From: Branchiostoma floridae
Taxonomy: Eukaryota > Chordata > Leptocardii > Amphioxiformes > Branchiostomatidae
Assembly: GCF_000003815.2 (NCBI RefSeq)
Contig: NC_049982.1
Coordinates: 16,942,974-16,978,256 of the forward strand
Direction: 5' to 3'
DNA length: 35,283 nucleotides
The position numbers were made by a program, and so were the translations under genes. Shown here piece by piece: positions 1 through 11,965 of this stretch (position 1 is its first letter; every line of letters starts with the position of its first letter). The notes beneath the pieces are model-generated. The model was not told where the DNA came from and did no database searches. It worked only from the letters and a program-made list of their open reading frames with translations.

Positions 1-2585
1 AAGGAGTAAGGTCATCTCCCATAATACATTGAAATTGATGCATAAATAACGGAAATATGGTATACCAAAGTTGATATTCCAAACTTTTTGTGCCGAGTGT
101 ATATCCTGAAGTTGGTAAGATATTCCACCAAACACACATATCTCCATGAAAAATGGAGGTATTAAACATGCAATGGTTGTCATCATACATTAATTCTTGT
201 TTCTGGTCATTTTCCTGCCAAGATCTGAGAACTAAGACATTAACTTCTTGTTGCCATGTGGCCCTGGTTTCCATTTGTGCTTGCCAAGAGTCTGACTCTG
301 GCCTTGGAGTCAGTGGAGTTAAAAGCGCTGCATACCCTTCCAACAATACATCCAATTTAACTAACAGCTTTGGCTTTACCTAATCAGTCTGTACTACGCG
401 TGCATCAGGGACTGTCACATGACGTGTCTGTGTGCCAACGTGAAAGATATGCTGCGCTGGCAGGGTGGGGCAAATCTGCACCACTGTTGCTTGGATAGGA
501 GTATACAGCATGGATGCATCTTAGTGTTTTCTTTCACAAAATTCAAGTATTACACAATGTAATCAAACTGTTATATTATACAATTTAAACTGTAGCTTGC
601 TTACTGAAATTTTTGGTGCTTTGGCAAAGACTTTGCAGTGAATTCAGAAACAACAACAAAATGTGCACACCTTGACAGTGACCACGTATTTCAGGAAACT
701 CACAACAGAGCATCATCCTATATTATAATTTATCAATCATTTTTTAATGCATATTTTGTGAATGTATGTCCATGTTTTTCTAATTGATCTGCATTGTAGG
801 CATCAATCATTCCATCTTTGCAGATCTGCATGTGCATATATAATATGCTATTATATATGGCAAGGTAATTGTGATTGATCTTTGATACTCTTCATGGCTA
901 GTGAGTTTTGATGGATCCTGTTCAAATTTGCCGTTCTGGTAAACATGAGAACTTCAAGCTATTTCTAACATAATGTCTTGGGTAAACAGTGCTGGTGTGA
1001 CACACGTCACAGGTGAACAATAATGCACTTGATCTGATACAGACTTTTAGCATTATTAATTGCCAATTTTGATGATCATGATAACCCGTAAGTTAATGTT
1101 TTATTGATTCTGGTGAACTTAGAGTGACCCTCACACATTTTGTTATATGGTTTCTTGCTCTCAATCTCAAAGTCTTTTGCAGGAGCAAATGTAATCAGAG
1201 AGTAAGATAACCAGTGAATTGTTATTATTATTATATGGTTCCATATGCAAGGGCACATTTTTGTAATGTCTCAGATTTGTAAAACATACAAAAGAAGGAA
1301 GCTGATTTAGTTTACAAAAGAAACCAAAGGAACACCTTATATTTACCTTTACCAACAAGGTTATGTTTTAGGTGCTATATGTGTTTGTTGCCAGGATATC
1401 TTGAGCTGTGGATGGATTTGTATTTGGGCCCTTAGCAGCTACGTGTACTATACTGGTACTGCGGTAGAGCTTCTGGTTTTGATATCACCTGCTTTGCACA
1501 TGCTATGGTCATGATTTTTCAGTGTTGATGAAGTCATGAAACTATGTCATATATAGCAGACCTGAAATCATGAAACAAGTTATTGGTATTAAGAATGTGT
1601 GCAGCTTTTTTCCAGACCACACCATGGAAGGCCTTTGGATGTGATGAGACGCTATATGAATTCCAACTAGGAAACATTTCAGTAATATCATATCCTTTAC
1701 AAGAGATGAGGGTCAAATGTCCTTCCAACCCAGAACAGCAGTACAACAGATCTTTTTTGACTCCAATTGTATGAATCCCATGCTGGGTTCCATGAAGGCA
1801 AGATTTGTACATGTAACAGGTAATTTGGTGTTTTGTTCTTTCCGAGCATAACGTCATGTTAGGCATGTACATGTAGCTCTGTGATTGTATGATATTCCAT
1901 CTGCCATCTAGATGATAGTACCCATAATTGCAATGAAACAGGTACAAATTGGTATTTTCTTCATTTCACTTGAACTATAGTATGTTAGTGAATCAGATGA
2001 AATCAGAATGTCTAAGACCAGTGAATCAACCACAAAACCTTATTATCTCTCTGGACATAAGAGCTGGATATCAAAGTAATAGCCGTATATCTGATCATCC
2101 GAGAGATTTCCCATCATTAATTTTTCATGAAGGTTCCATTGTTACTAATGCTAGTATATGATATATATTTAGATGTAGCAAAGAGCATTAGATAGTACAG
2201 TTGGTTTTTGAATGAGTATGTCTACAGAGTGGACCTTGGATTTATGACCCATTGGGTTAAATATTGTGAAATGTGACACACTTGATAGTCATAATGTTGA
2301 GAAAAAAATTTAGTAGGTCTACCTGTATTACCTTGGTGGGTAGGTCACCTGCAAATCAATTTATTTTCATGGAAATGTGAAAATAAAACGACTGAACATT
2401 TCCAAATTTACATTATTTATTTTTGTAACATGTTAGCTGTTGTGTTACGACGAAGGGCGGTTATACCGGCTACATAGATACAGAACTATTGTGGCATGCA
2501 GCAGATGGATGACAACAATGGCGTTTTGTTATTTTTTCAAATCAGCTAGTAAAGCCATTGTTAAGTGTTTTGAAGAACAAAGTCA
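1..2585. other. Non-coding sequence, no gene recognised
   Basis: AT-rich sequence with only short, unconvincing open frames on both strands. I see no recognisable protein motif, splice-flanked exon or RNA gene. It contains two TACATGTA palindromes near 1808 and 1867. It may be intergenic or part of a long first intron of the G-alpha gene, whose first exon was not located. Confidence 0.6.
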
Positions 2586-2640
2586 CTTGTCATTTAACAG
2601 GTGAGGGAGATGATCTCTCTGTCACCTGTTGAATGACAAG
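2586..2640. repeat. Short fold-back (hairpin) element
   Basis: Two 19-base arms, CTTGTCATTTAACAGGTGA and TCACCTGTTGAATGACAAG, are reverse complements with a single mismatch. They flank a 17-base centre that itself contains GAGATGATCTC. The whole unit could fold into one long hairpin. It is either a tiny fold-back MITE or a fossil of one. No clear target-site duplication is visible. Confidence 0.7.
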
Positions 2641-3783
2641 AATTTCTGATATGTTATGGTTCATTAACCACTGCCTTCAAAGAAGAAGTCAAACCCGACA
2701 ATAGTATCCATAGTATCATGTAGTCGATTAGACACTAGTTTTATGTGCTTACCTCCCTTAGTTCTTGAGACTGTATGCAATTAGCCCTGGGGCATGATTT
2801 TGCAAATAAACAATATTAAAGATCCAAGCTGGCAGTAAAAATAAGGAAATGAGCAAGATGGTAGTGTTAAAGTCTTAGTAGAGGTTATTTGTAATTCTTT
2901 TGCAACTGTAGATCTTCACAGTCTAATGTGTTTCATAAAAGTGGCATGTATGTTGCTACAATAAACCTATAAACTTAATAATCATTATTGGTCCTGAAGA
3001 AGGCATCAGTGGTTGTTGAATTATCAGTGTACACCTTGTTGGAAACAGATTTGCATTGTACTATAGTAAAAACATCCATCATTTTTCAAGTATGCATGAC
3101 TGCTACAAGTGACTAATACTGGTCTTCCCCAGTCACTGAGTCTGCTCACTTTCCTACTCCTAGAGTTTATTGATATTTTTTCTTCCTTTTACAAGAACAT
3201 AGTATAGCTACTTCTATAATCCCTGATTAGCAAGGGATTTTCTAATCATATGCTCTCATTATGTTAATGTTGAATGCAGTACCCACTGATCATTTTATTT
3301 TACTTTGTTTTATACAGACAAAAGCTACTTCAAACATCTTTCGTTGATTGTAGTAATTCCAAGGTGAATTGTCGCTTTCTAGTCCAGCCTGGTAATGTTT
3401 CTAATATTTTATCCTAGTCCTGAGTGCCAACCTTAGGGCAGAGATCTGAGGGCAATCTTTCGCACTGCTGCAGCTGACAGGCTCGACACGTCTAGACTGA
3501 GATTGCCAGCCGTATTTATTACACTGTTGACACGGGCTGAATTTCAAATAAAAGCAGAAGTGATGTCGATAACTTACCACCACGCAGATGACATATCGTC
3601 CTGCCCTTTGCCAAAATCCTTGCACTATATTTATCTCGGTGCTATCTGAGAATAATGAATTTTACTGCCATCGGTATTTGGCTGTGTGCTTTGGCATATT
3701 TACCTGAGCCAAAAAGGTTTTATGTTTTTGGTTGCATTAGTTTGTGTCTGTATGTTTGTTTGTTGCCAGCATAACTCAAGTGT
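2641..3783. other. Non-coding sequence, no gene recognised
   Basis: AT-rich, no exon-like segment with splice sites and no recognisable protein. A degenerate CTGAAGA motif at 2994-3000 vaguely resembles the hammerhead-like sequence at 33636-33700, but its stem is not maintained. Confidence 0.5.
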
Positions 3784-3791
3784 TTATGGAT

Positions 3792-4133
3792 CAGGGCTCT
3801 AGCCAGTAAAAGTTTTTCCGTCAATTGACAGAAATTTGCTGCGTGTGACGGAAAATGTTTAAAACCAATCCGTCAACCTTGACGAACAAAAATCCTTGGT
3901 GGAAGCTACAGGCGGCTTGGGGACGCCGTCCACGGCTGTAAAAGCCACACACTGTTTGTTTTGCTATTGTTATTATTGTTGACGAAGTGTGTCGGTGCCC
4001 TTTCGCATACAAGAATCTCGTTAAAAACCCATATTTCAAGGTCTCAGTTCAGTCTCTCTAACTCCTTGAATAGTGTTTTCGCGACAATGGGAATTGGCTG
4101 ACGGAAAAAAAATTCGAGCTGGCTAGAGCCCTG
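3792..4133. mobile_element. hAT-type non-autonomous DNA transposon (MITE)
   Basis: A 342-base element with terminal inverted repeats that begin CAGGGCTCTAGCCAG and end CTGGCTAGAGCCCTG, continuing inward with TTTTTCCGTCA and TGACGGAAAAA. It is flanked on both sides by the identical 8-base sequence TTATGGAT (3784-3791 and 4134-4141). An 8-base target duplication and CAGGG termini are the hallmark of the hAT superfamily. Inside there are more copies of the CCGTCA/TGACGG word but no transposase, so the element is non-autonomous. The intact duplication suggests a fairly recent insertion. Confidence 0.92.
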
Positions 4134-4327
4134 TTATGGATGGTTCTTATACAAATGAGGACCTTGTTAGCATGTATATCAGCCATCAAGGTTAACATCA
4201 TTTGGCATTAGGTCATGGAACTCTGTCCTTTACTTGTCAAAAAGGTTATATTTTGGGCAGCGTTTTTGTGTGTGTCTGTCTATAGTGTTGGTGCTGGATG
4301 TATTGGTGTTGTATTTGGTGTATTGGA

Positions 4328-4358
4328 CACTCACTCACTCACTCACTCACTCACTCAC
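4328..4358. repeat. (CACT)n microsatellite
   Basis: Uninterrupted tandem CACT units, just over seven copies. Confidence 0.95.
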
Positions 4359-4547
4359 GGCCCGTAACCTCAGTGGTCGTAGGGGCTCCACGACATCCAA
4401 CACAAAAACTAGAAATACAGTCATTCAATTTTGGTGGCTTTCTATGGTACTGCAGAGGAACTTCTGGTTTTGATATTTCGTGTTCTGGACCACTTGTGAT
4501 TTTGATTTTTCTTTCGTGGCAGATAGATTATGAAAATATATGCTATC

Positions 4548-4566
4548 AGAGAGAGAGAGAGAGAGA
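4548..4566. repeat. (AG)n microsatellite
   Basis: Pure alternating AG run of about nine units. Confidence 0.95.
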
Positions 4567-5735
4567 TTAGTGCAGGTCCGGGCCCATTTTTTATTATTGA
4601 CTTAAGATGAGACTGATCCTCAATGCTACATTGTATATGAATGCTGGCTTTTTCAGCAAATTTTTTACTGCTGACTGGAACAAAGGGCATATTTTTGGCA
4701 ATCCTCTTTATTCAGTGCAGTATTTCAGTGACATGAAAAAGAACGAATTTCACAGTCATCTGCACATTGAAAAGATTTATGATATTTGGTCCAGGTCCAT
4801 ACATGTAGACATGGCTGGATGTACAAATCAAATATGTAATGTATCATTTTTGAATGATTGTGCTGCAGAAAAAGCTGCTGGAGAAGATGAAGGTAGCAAA
4901 GCAGAAAATCTATAGCTATTACCATTCATCTCTTTCTCATAGACTTCGTCAAGCAAAATGGAGGGGCAAAACTGCCTGTGTTTTGATAATACATATTGAA
5001 GCATGTGTCACATCATTGTCTCCAGCATTTGGCCACCTTCTACGTTTGGTCAGAATCCAGTTTTCCTGATCACCAAGTTAGGATGTTTAGATTGTACATT
5101 GTTGGAGCTGTTGGAGGTTTACACGAGTCAAGTGGCTTTATTAAAACACTGGTGAGAAAGCTCTGAACAGCTGGCATCTGGCTCAGGAAACATTCCATAT
5201 ATGTCAAGTCAGCTCCAAGCATAGAAGGTCTACTACATACATGTATACATCCAGGGAACAGGATGTGCTTTTGTTTTGTAGGTTCCATATGGAACCAAGA
5301 TTCTGCAAGGTGCCTGGACTCTTATCAAATTAAACTTTGTTCAAATGTTCAGTCAGGTACAAAGGTCAAGGAATCAATTTCATGTCTGCATATTATAGTT
5401 ATACACATACATGTATGTTATGTAGTATGTATAGTAGCACATTGGGCTGTGTCCCTAAGGCCTTTTCAGGCACAGGTCTTTCCGGACCTGGACCTAAACA
5501 ATCTTGGCCAAAATGCCAATTCGCTTAAGCCCAGGTGACTAGCCACCACATGGTGGCTGCAATAGGGTTAATCTCACCAGTGGCCAGCTGACTCTCTTTG
5601 GCTGGCATACTCCTTGCTACCCTGGACAGCAGACTTCTAGACAGGGCCGGCAGAGAATTTGTTTGGCGGCTAAGGCAGTTCTTCCTGAGGATACTCCTTG
5701 ACCAGCTTTGATACTATCTTATGCCATCTGTGAAT
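4567..5735. other. Non-coding sequence, no gene recognised
   Basis: Several open frames of 60-100 codons lie here on both strands, but they lack recognisable motifs, overlap each other and have no splice-site support. TACATGTA occurs near 4802, 5238 and 5409. Nothing else is supportable. Confidence 0.5.
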
Positions 5736-5737
5736 TA

Positions 5738-5823
5738 GCCTGGGTACCAGACCCCAGCCCGATCTCAAAAATATACCACATGATAGATATTTTTGAGATT
5801 GGGCTGGGGTCTGGTATCCAGGC
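5738..5823. mobile_element. TA-flanked fold-back MITE, copy A
   Basis: The unit reads GCCTGGGTACCAGACCCCAG at its left end and returns as a near-perfect inverted copy ending CTGGTATCCAGGC. The roughly 37-base arms are separated by about 12 bases. Both ends are flanked by TA (5736-5737 and 5824-5825), as expected for a Tc1/mariner-type target duplication. The same terminal word GCCTGG...CCAGGC with TA flanks recurs at 27477-27565. The class assignment is an inference from the TA flanks, as no transposase is present. Confidence 0.8.
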
Positions 5824-5825
5824 TA

Positions 5826-8510
5826 CCGGTATATCTACCTGTAGATTAGCAATAGGTTAGGTTTCCAGATAATATGCCTAAAGACATTGAGGACCCCTGC
5901 TGGATTGTTTCCAATTTAGCTATTTCCAAGAAGTACAAAAGCTACACTATGAATATACTTTTACATCTAAGGATTATGGTAGGTAAGGCTGTCACATCTG
6001 GTATGGCCTTGAGGGTAAAAGCTTTATTTGCCGGCACGTAGGGCACTTTGTGTGTAAGAAGCAATACTATGGTTACTGGCTTAGTTTTTGTCACTCTAAA
6101 GCTGAACCTATAGAATTTTGGAATTTTCTGCTTTCTTTTGCATCTTATGTCAGATTGTGAGTAGCACAATTTGAGGTAGCACAAACAGTTGCAGGAGGAA
6201 TGATCTGGCTGTGAGCTATACTGAACAACCTACTGTACTGTCAGAGTAATGACATTTGGCCCCTTGTGGTAATGACACAAATGAGATCCTACCCAGCAAC
6301 TGCAAGGTTGTCTAAAAATAGCAGTCCTACCGTTGTGGCTAAAACAGGAGCAGAAAAGGGCAGTTGAAATGGTTCAGTGACATGCTGTATTACATGCATG
6401 TATGTGCATGTATGTTGCTGGAAGGGCAGACCCAGTGTTCCCTCATCCAATATGTTAGACAGCTGTATTACAATTCTCTAAGTTCACCATCTAGCAAATT
6501 CGCTTCGTCTTCTATTCATGTGCACCCTCCAGACCCAAGGCTACAGATAGACCAACAATACTATCATTCTGGGTTGTACTGGGTGTGAAACAGATACTGG
6601 TACACTTGATCATTTCTGGACCGGTACCTTAGAAAAATAACAGGTACAGGCGCTGATCCAGGGTTTACATATACAACAGAGCGCTGCTTCTCAATGACAA
6701 CTTTCAACATCTGACATTCATTTGTACTGGTTTGTATTTGTGTGATATTTTTACATGTAAATGCAGATACATATAATACAGGTAGTATATAGATGGGGTT
6801 AGATTTTTGTTGACAATCGTTCAGGTGTTATGATACAAAATTACTTCTATGTCAAACCATGCAATTAAGGGAGTTCACCCAATCTTGTTTAATGGTCAAT
6901 TTGCTCTGTCTTAATTAAGCATCATCATGAGCTAATTGACCACTTCTGCTTGGTGGTTGCACTCAGCCCTCTAGGGCCCACTATAGCAATGTGTAATGTC
7001 TGCGCCACAGCTGACCAATGATGATGAATGCCTCTTTATCTTATACTTTCTGGACAGCTTCTGTCCAAGCATTAGGCATTTCACAGGGACACTCTTGTGA
7101 GATTGGAAAGTTGTCCCAATTTTCAATCTTCTTTTGATATTTCCGTGGTTACGCCAATGGAGGTTAGACGTCATCATGTAATAAGATTTGCCAAAAAGCA
7201 GTTACTCAAGCAAAGTTCTGGATATGGTTTTGGAAATGGTTTGACGTTTCAGGTAGCACATACTACCTTTTATCAGAGTCACTAGGATTTTTGTCATAAA
7301 GGTTGGTTGAGAATTTGATTCAACTAACCATAACTAGAGCCACTTTTGATGTTATTTTAACCATGCCCAGATTATAGATAGATTTGAAGCATATAAAATG
7401 ATGCAGCTGCATGTAATGTATAGTCAGTAAACAGCATGTATTCAAAATGTATTTTGAAGCATAACAGGGACTAGACATTCCAAACATTTTCCATATTCCT
7501 GCAGAGTATGGAAATGGTTGAGCAAAAAGCACAAACATTTGTATAGGTATTGACACTTTCTTTATAGTCATTGGTATGATATCACTTTGAAGTGAAATAT
7601 TTTTCCATATGCATTTGTACCAGTACCAGTATTACATGTACAAAAGTTACTGTGTAAATGGTCTTGGTTAATTCCAGGTTCCACATGCTGGTAGTCATTT
7701 CAAGAAGAACAGAAGGTTAACCCAATTGAAAAGTTACCTGAATGACATTCTGCTGTTGCCGGACACCAGGCATGAATTTTGATATGACTTTACAGAAATA
7801 ATTGATTTTCAAAGAGTCTGTGGAAGGATTACCATTACAAAGATGGCTGTGACGTAAAGCCGACCAAGAAAGTCACGCAGGCATACGTGAATCAGGTACC
7901 AACTAGTATAAGCTGGGGGAGTTGTTTTTACATTGATGCCATTTCTGCACCACCAGCCTTTGTATGTCACATTGCATGATACATATCTAGGAATGTAATT
8001 TAGACTGATGATCTGTCAGGCTATAGTCTGCTGTAATAATGGATCATTGCTGCATGGAAAGCTGTCAGGTACAGAATGACAAACTAAGGATCAGTCATGC
8101 AATTACACTGAAATGTGAGACTGAATATGTCAGTCTCAATGAATGGCTACATGGTTATTCCCAGGTCTTATTTGTCCAAGAAAGATTAAAGGACCCACAA
8201 TTCTTTGGGTCTTACCAATCAAATTGTTACGCTCTTGTACGTGACTGACATATATTTTGCATATTTTCCCCATTCCAAGACCTCCAATCAGTTAGCATAA
8301 GTGCAAAATCAATTTGTTGTTGTTGTTCACTAAATACGGTAAAAACATTCCTTTAAGGAAGTACTGTAACAGTAGACTTTCCTCATATAAACCATGTGTG
8401 TTGAATACAGATGTTAAAGCATGTTGTTTTCAATAGATATCTGTTCACTTGCTTTATTTCTCATGCTCTTCTTGTATCTAAATCTAAATCATGCCATGAT
8501 GTACATTGTA
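5826..8510. other. Non-coding sequence, no gene recognised
   Basis: No recognisable coding exon, RNA gene or repeat on either strand. TACATGTA occurs near 6751 and 7634, and related CATGTATG words cluster at 6391-6415. The in-frame string MNILLHLRIMVG (ATG at 5950) followed by the donor-like GTAAGG at 5984 fits the phase needed to join the G-alpha P-loop exon. It is too short to accept as the first exon. Confidence 0.5.
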
Positions 8511-9305
8511 GGCCCTGTTCATGATGCAAAAATGAAACGGTTCTGTTGGTTAGACAAGCTAAAACGGATAAGTTGTCACCATGAATGCTCCAAAACGGAT
8601 CTGAAGGGTTTTTTCAGAACCTCCTCGGGAGGTGGAACCTCCTTGGAAAGTGGTTCTGAAACGGTCTCTAGGTTATCCGGAATTGCGAATTTTCATCATG
8701 AACGCAAAAGCAGCGCGATCCATTTCGCCGACATGTTCATGATGTCATTCATCCGAGAAAAAGTAGAATTTTTAACCTGTCTTTCGGGAATTCGGCCGCG
8801 TTTTAATCGTAAAATTTGTTTTTATTATCGGGCCGCCTCCAGGTGGACTAGGGAGCCTGCAGTTCTGATATCCCTTTCCCACCAGTTCTGGCTTCGGTTG
8901 CATCTCCAAACTGGCCTGTCCACGACTGATGCTGCTAGCACTACCTCTGCTGCAGCGTGGGCAATGTACAAAATCTTTCGTTGGTGACGGCTTCTCGCAT
9001 CAAGGGCCTGCCGATTGCGTTCCCTTCCGCAATTAGACATCATTTTCCAGAGGTACAACAACAACAATAGCTGGGCGTAAGGAATTCCTGCCACTTTGCA
9101 TCACATGACAATCACTGCACTCTAACCTCAATCAATGACCTCTAATAAGCGTCACTAGTGGTATACGTGGAAAACACAAACACAAACAGATTTGAAACGG
9201 TGTGCGTGTGGGTATCATGGACGCAACATTCAAACCGTTTCCTGTCGTCAGATTTCCAGGCCTAACCAATAGAACTGTTTCATTTTTTGCATCATGAACG
9301 GGGCC
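8511..9305 (-). mobile_element. PIF/Harbinger-type DNA transposon derivative
   Basis: The 795-base element has about 45-base imperfect terminal inverted repeats. The left end starts GGCCCTGTTCATGATGCAAA; the right end, read on the - strand, starts GGCCCCGTTCATGATGCAAA. The GGCC-x-x-GTTCA start is typical of PIF/Harbinger termini. On the - strand, 9094-8825 stays open and contains RSQNWWERD, which resembles the RSxxWWxR segment near the N-terminus of many animal Harbinger transposases. The frame then ends without the nuclease domain, so this is an internally deleted, non-autonomous copy. It is markedly richer in GC and CpG than its surroundings. No exact 3-base target duplication could be confirmed. 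Confidence 0.72.
8825..9094 (-). pseudogene. Harbinger transposase N-terminal remnant
   Basis: An open frame of about 89 codons lies inside the Harbinger-like element. Its methionine pair at about residues 18-19 precedes a short basic stretch (RERNRQALDARSR) and then VWRCNRSQNWWERD at about residues 62-75. That tryptophan-rich segment is what points to a PIF/Harbinger transposase. The DDE nuclease domain that should follow is missing, so the fragment cannot encode a working enzyme. Recognition rests on one short motif and is therefore tentative. Confidence 0.45.
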
Positions 9306-11293
9306 CGGGGTCTTACAAAGTGTGACATGGCATAGCACAGATCTTCTCTTAGTATAGGGAGAATCGTTTGGGGGGAAATTGCTTTTGCCTAGGAGTACTT
9401 ATTTCCTGTGTAGGTAAAAGACCTGTTGTGTTTTATCTGACCGTTGTTCACAGCTATGTTGAGAGGGGGGCCGGAAGCTAGGATCAGACTGCCAGTAGAA
9501 TTGCAATTTCAAATGGCTATGAAGTTGATACCAAGATTTTTAGGACGTAATACTGACTTTCAAATGTCAGTGTTACGGATAGTTTAATTAAAAGAAAGTT
9601 TAAAACAAACTGGAAAGCCCACATTTTCTACGAAAATGCAAGATGTTTCCGAAGGAGAGAAAAAAGAAACGCACACTCCACTGTTCAATTGTTGTCCATC
9701 TTAAACCTTGAATATTTACAATTACGTGTACCTACATTACATTATAACGTATTGTGTACTATGTAAAAAATGAGGAGAGGCATAGCAAAGTGAATAAAAA
9801 GCATAGATTAACTACGCGAACCACAGTCAGAATAGGAGGCCCGATATACCACACTTTTGTTTTTCTGAGTTTTGATTGGCTAACAACGGAAGAAATAAAT
9901 GAATGCAGGCCAATAGGCCAGTAAAAAAAAAATGTTTTCCATCAAAAATTTGGCAACACGTATGCTCAGTTCTTCATCAATCAGTTCTTGAATTGTGTAG
10001 GACGTGATCCTCTGTAGTTGATGAAATAAGCTTAACAGAATCAGAATTTTGGCTTATTCTCACAGCACTGTGAGCTCATTACTTTTCCCGGTGTAGACAG
10101 CTTTGAAATTAATTGACAATTTTCAGCAGGAAAGGCCCTTGGTTTTTATAAGTCTGTTTTACACAGTGCATGTATTTTGTTTTCAGGGGGCTGGTGATTT
10201 GGGTGGGCTTAAGGAGCAAGGCATTAGTCAGGTGTATGGTTTTACAATATGTTCACTTGAAATGATCCCTAACACACTTCAGCAGATGTCAGGCTAAGTC
10301 GTGTCCTTTATGAATACTCCAGCGCAGCACCAGAGGGTATTACTAGTCAACCAGAAAAGTCAAAATCTATCACTGCAATTATTGATTACTGTTTCATCCT
10401 GACCACACAGGGATTGAGGAAACAACACCTTATTAGTCAAAACAAGTATATCAAAGCCCTGCTTGATGAAAATATATCTTTCATCCCTTTTTTTTACCAA
10501 AAACATCAATTCCAGGATGTTCAAATTTTTAAAAACAACGTGTAATCTGTTAAAGTAAGTAACTTTCAGAGGTCAGTAACTTTGAGCATCAGCTTTTAAA
10601 GATTGTGCTTACAGGCAGTTGGGCACTGACAAGTGATGTGATTTGTGTTTATTTTTTTCACTGATTCACTGTTACAGCATTAATCAGAAGCAAAGAACAT
10701 CTGTTGAATAGCGATATCTGTCCTTGGTGCTGAAAGGGTTATCGTATAGGCACCAGATGGAAGTGTTCACAAAGAGGTCTGCAATGCTAAAGGATTTGAT
10801 GACATAAGTGGCCTGAGCTTCTCATGAATAAAGGAAGGTTCAAAGGAACAAACAAACATTTTACATTGTGTCCAAAGAAGCTTAAGCAAGAGAGATCAAA
10901 GATTACATGTGACTAAGCTTTTTTCGCTGTTTTTGTAAGGTGAGGTCAAGATTATACCGGTAAATGTGAATCACATTGATTTGATGGACTCAAATGGATA
11001 TAGCTTGGATGTACAAATTCTGCTGTACCAATATATGTTTGTAAGTTTTGTTTTGTTTAAAAATCTATATCATTATACATATAATTTCAGAGTGCACCAG
11101 AAACCCTTCATTGAAAAGCATACCTGATTCATTTGATTTGGAACTATGGTAATGTCATGCAGCTGTGGATATGCATATTACTGCATAACATTAGGATTTT
11201 AGACTGCTTGTATGTGAATGTGATATTTCTATCTAGCCAGGAAGCCTTTTCAGGTTCAAAATTCTGATGGGTAAGCAAGGATTCAAATTCATA
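9306..11293. other. Non-coding sequence, no secure gene
   Basis: Mostly AT-rich with no recognised protein or repeat. One short segment, 11237-11270, lies between an acceptor-like TCTATCTAG and a donor GTAAGC. It reads PGSLFRFKILMG and ends in phase 1, which would join correctly to the G-alpha P-loop exon at 13299. It is only 34 bases long and is treated as a candidate, not as an annotated exon. Confidence 0.45.
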
Positions 11294-11327
11294 AAAATTA
11301 ACCTTGTGATACAAAATTAACCTTGTG
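11294..11327. repeat. Short direct repeat at retrotransposon 5' junction
   Basis: The 15-base word AAAATTAACCTTGTG occurs at 11294-11308 and 11313-11327, separated by ATAC. The second copy abuts the start of CR1-like coding similarity, so it may be a by-product of the insertion. Confidence 0.8.
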
Positions 11328-11965
11328 TTACATCCAATCCGTTGCCAAGGAAGCTGGGAAAATGGTGGGCTCTTTGTACCGAACCAGAAAATATCTTACC
11401 CCCTCTGCTATTCTTTATCTTTATAAGAGTCAGATTAGGCCCAAAATGGAATATTGTTGTCACATTTGGGCTGGAGCCTCCCAGAACTCCCTGACCTGCC
11501 TCAATAGAGTACAAAAACGGTTAAGGAACATTGTTGGCAGCGACATTCGCCACACTACAACCATTGGCCCAAAGGCGTGATGTAGCTAGCCTAGCACTTT
11601 TCTATCGGTACTTCCATGGTAAATGCTTGGCAGAACTTCATTCACTTGTGCCTTCAATACGAACCTTCACAGCAAGAACCCGTTTAGCCACTTCCACGGA
11701 AACAAATCATCCTTTTTTCCTCCACAATCCACCTAACAGGAGGAAGTTCCACACTCAGAGCTTTTTTCCTAGAACAACATCGCTATGGAATAAGCTCCCA
11801 CGGACTTGCTTCCCCACAGGGTACAGCCTGAAACTGTTTAAATTAAGGGTAAACAAACATCTCTCTTCACAATTCAGTAATGTAACCCAAAACGCTTGAG
11901 TGGCCCCACGACCCTTGTTTTGCGGTGACCTCTAAGTAAATAAAAAATAAAAAATAAAAAAAAAA
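11323..11965 (+). mobile_element. CR1-like non-LTR retrotransposon, 5' truncated
   Basis: Two adjacent + frames give the C-terminal end of a CR1/Jockey-clade reverse transcriptase. The first (about 11323-11545) contains YKSQIRPKMEYCCHIWAGA and LNRVQKRL. The second (about 11545-11899) contains LAQRRDVASLALFYRYFHG, FFPRTTSLWNKLP and LKLFKLRVNKHL, in the order and spacing usual for this tail region. A frameshift near 11535-11560 separates them. After the stop (11897-11899) and a short 3' UTR comes an A-rich tail of AAATAAAA-type units (11937-11965). The catalytic polymerase and endonuclease regions are missing, so it is a dead copy cut off at its 5' end, as is usual for these elements. Confidence 0.9.

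Noticed and set aside
2994-3020. CTGAAGA followed by GAA as a second hammerhead
   Set aside because: The intervening stem does not pair and the GAAAC block is not preserved.
5529-5560. Near-palindrome AGCCACCACATGGTGGCT as a possible element end
   Set aside because: Short, isolated, with no partner repeat or target duplication found.
8421-8987. 188-codon open frame on the + strand
   Set aside because: It runs through the left terminal repeat and body of the Harbinger-like element. The - strand transposase-like motif explains the region better.
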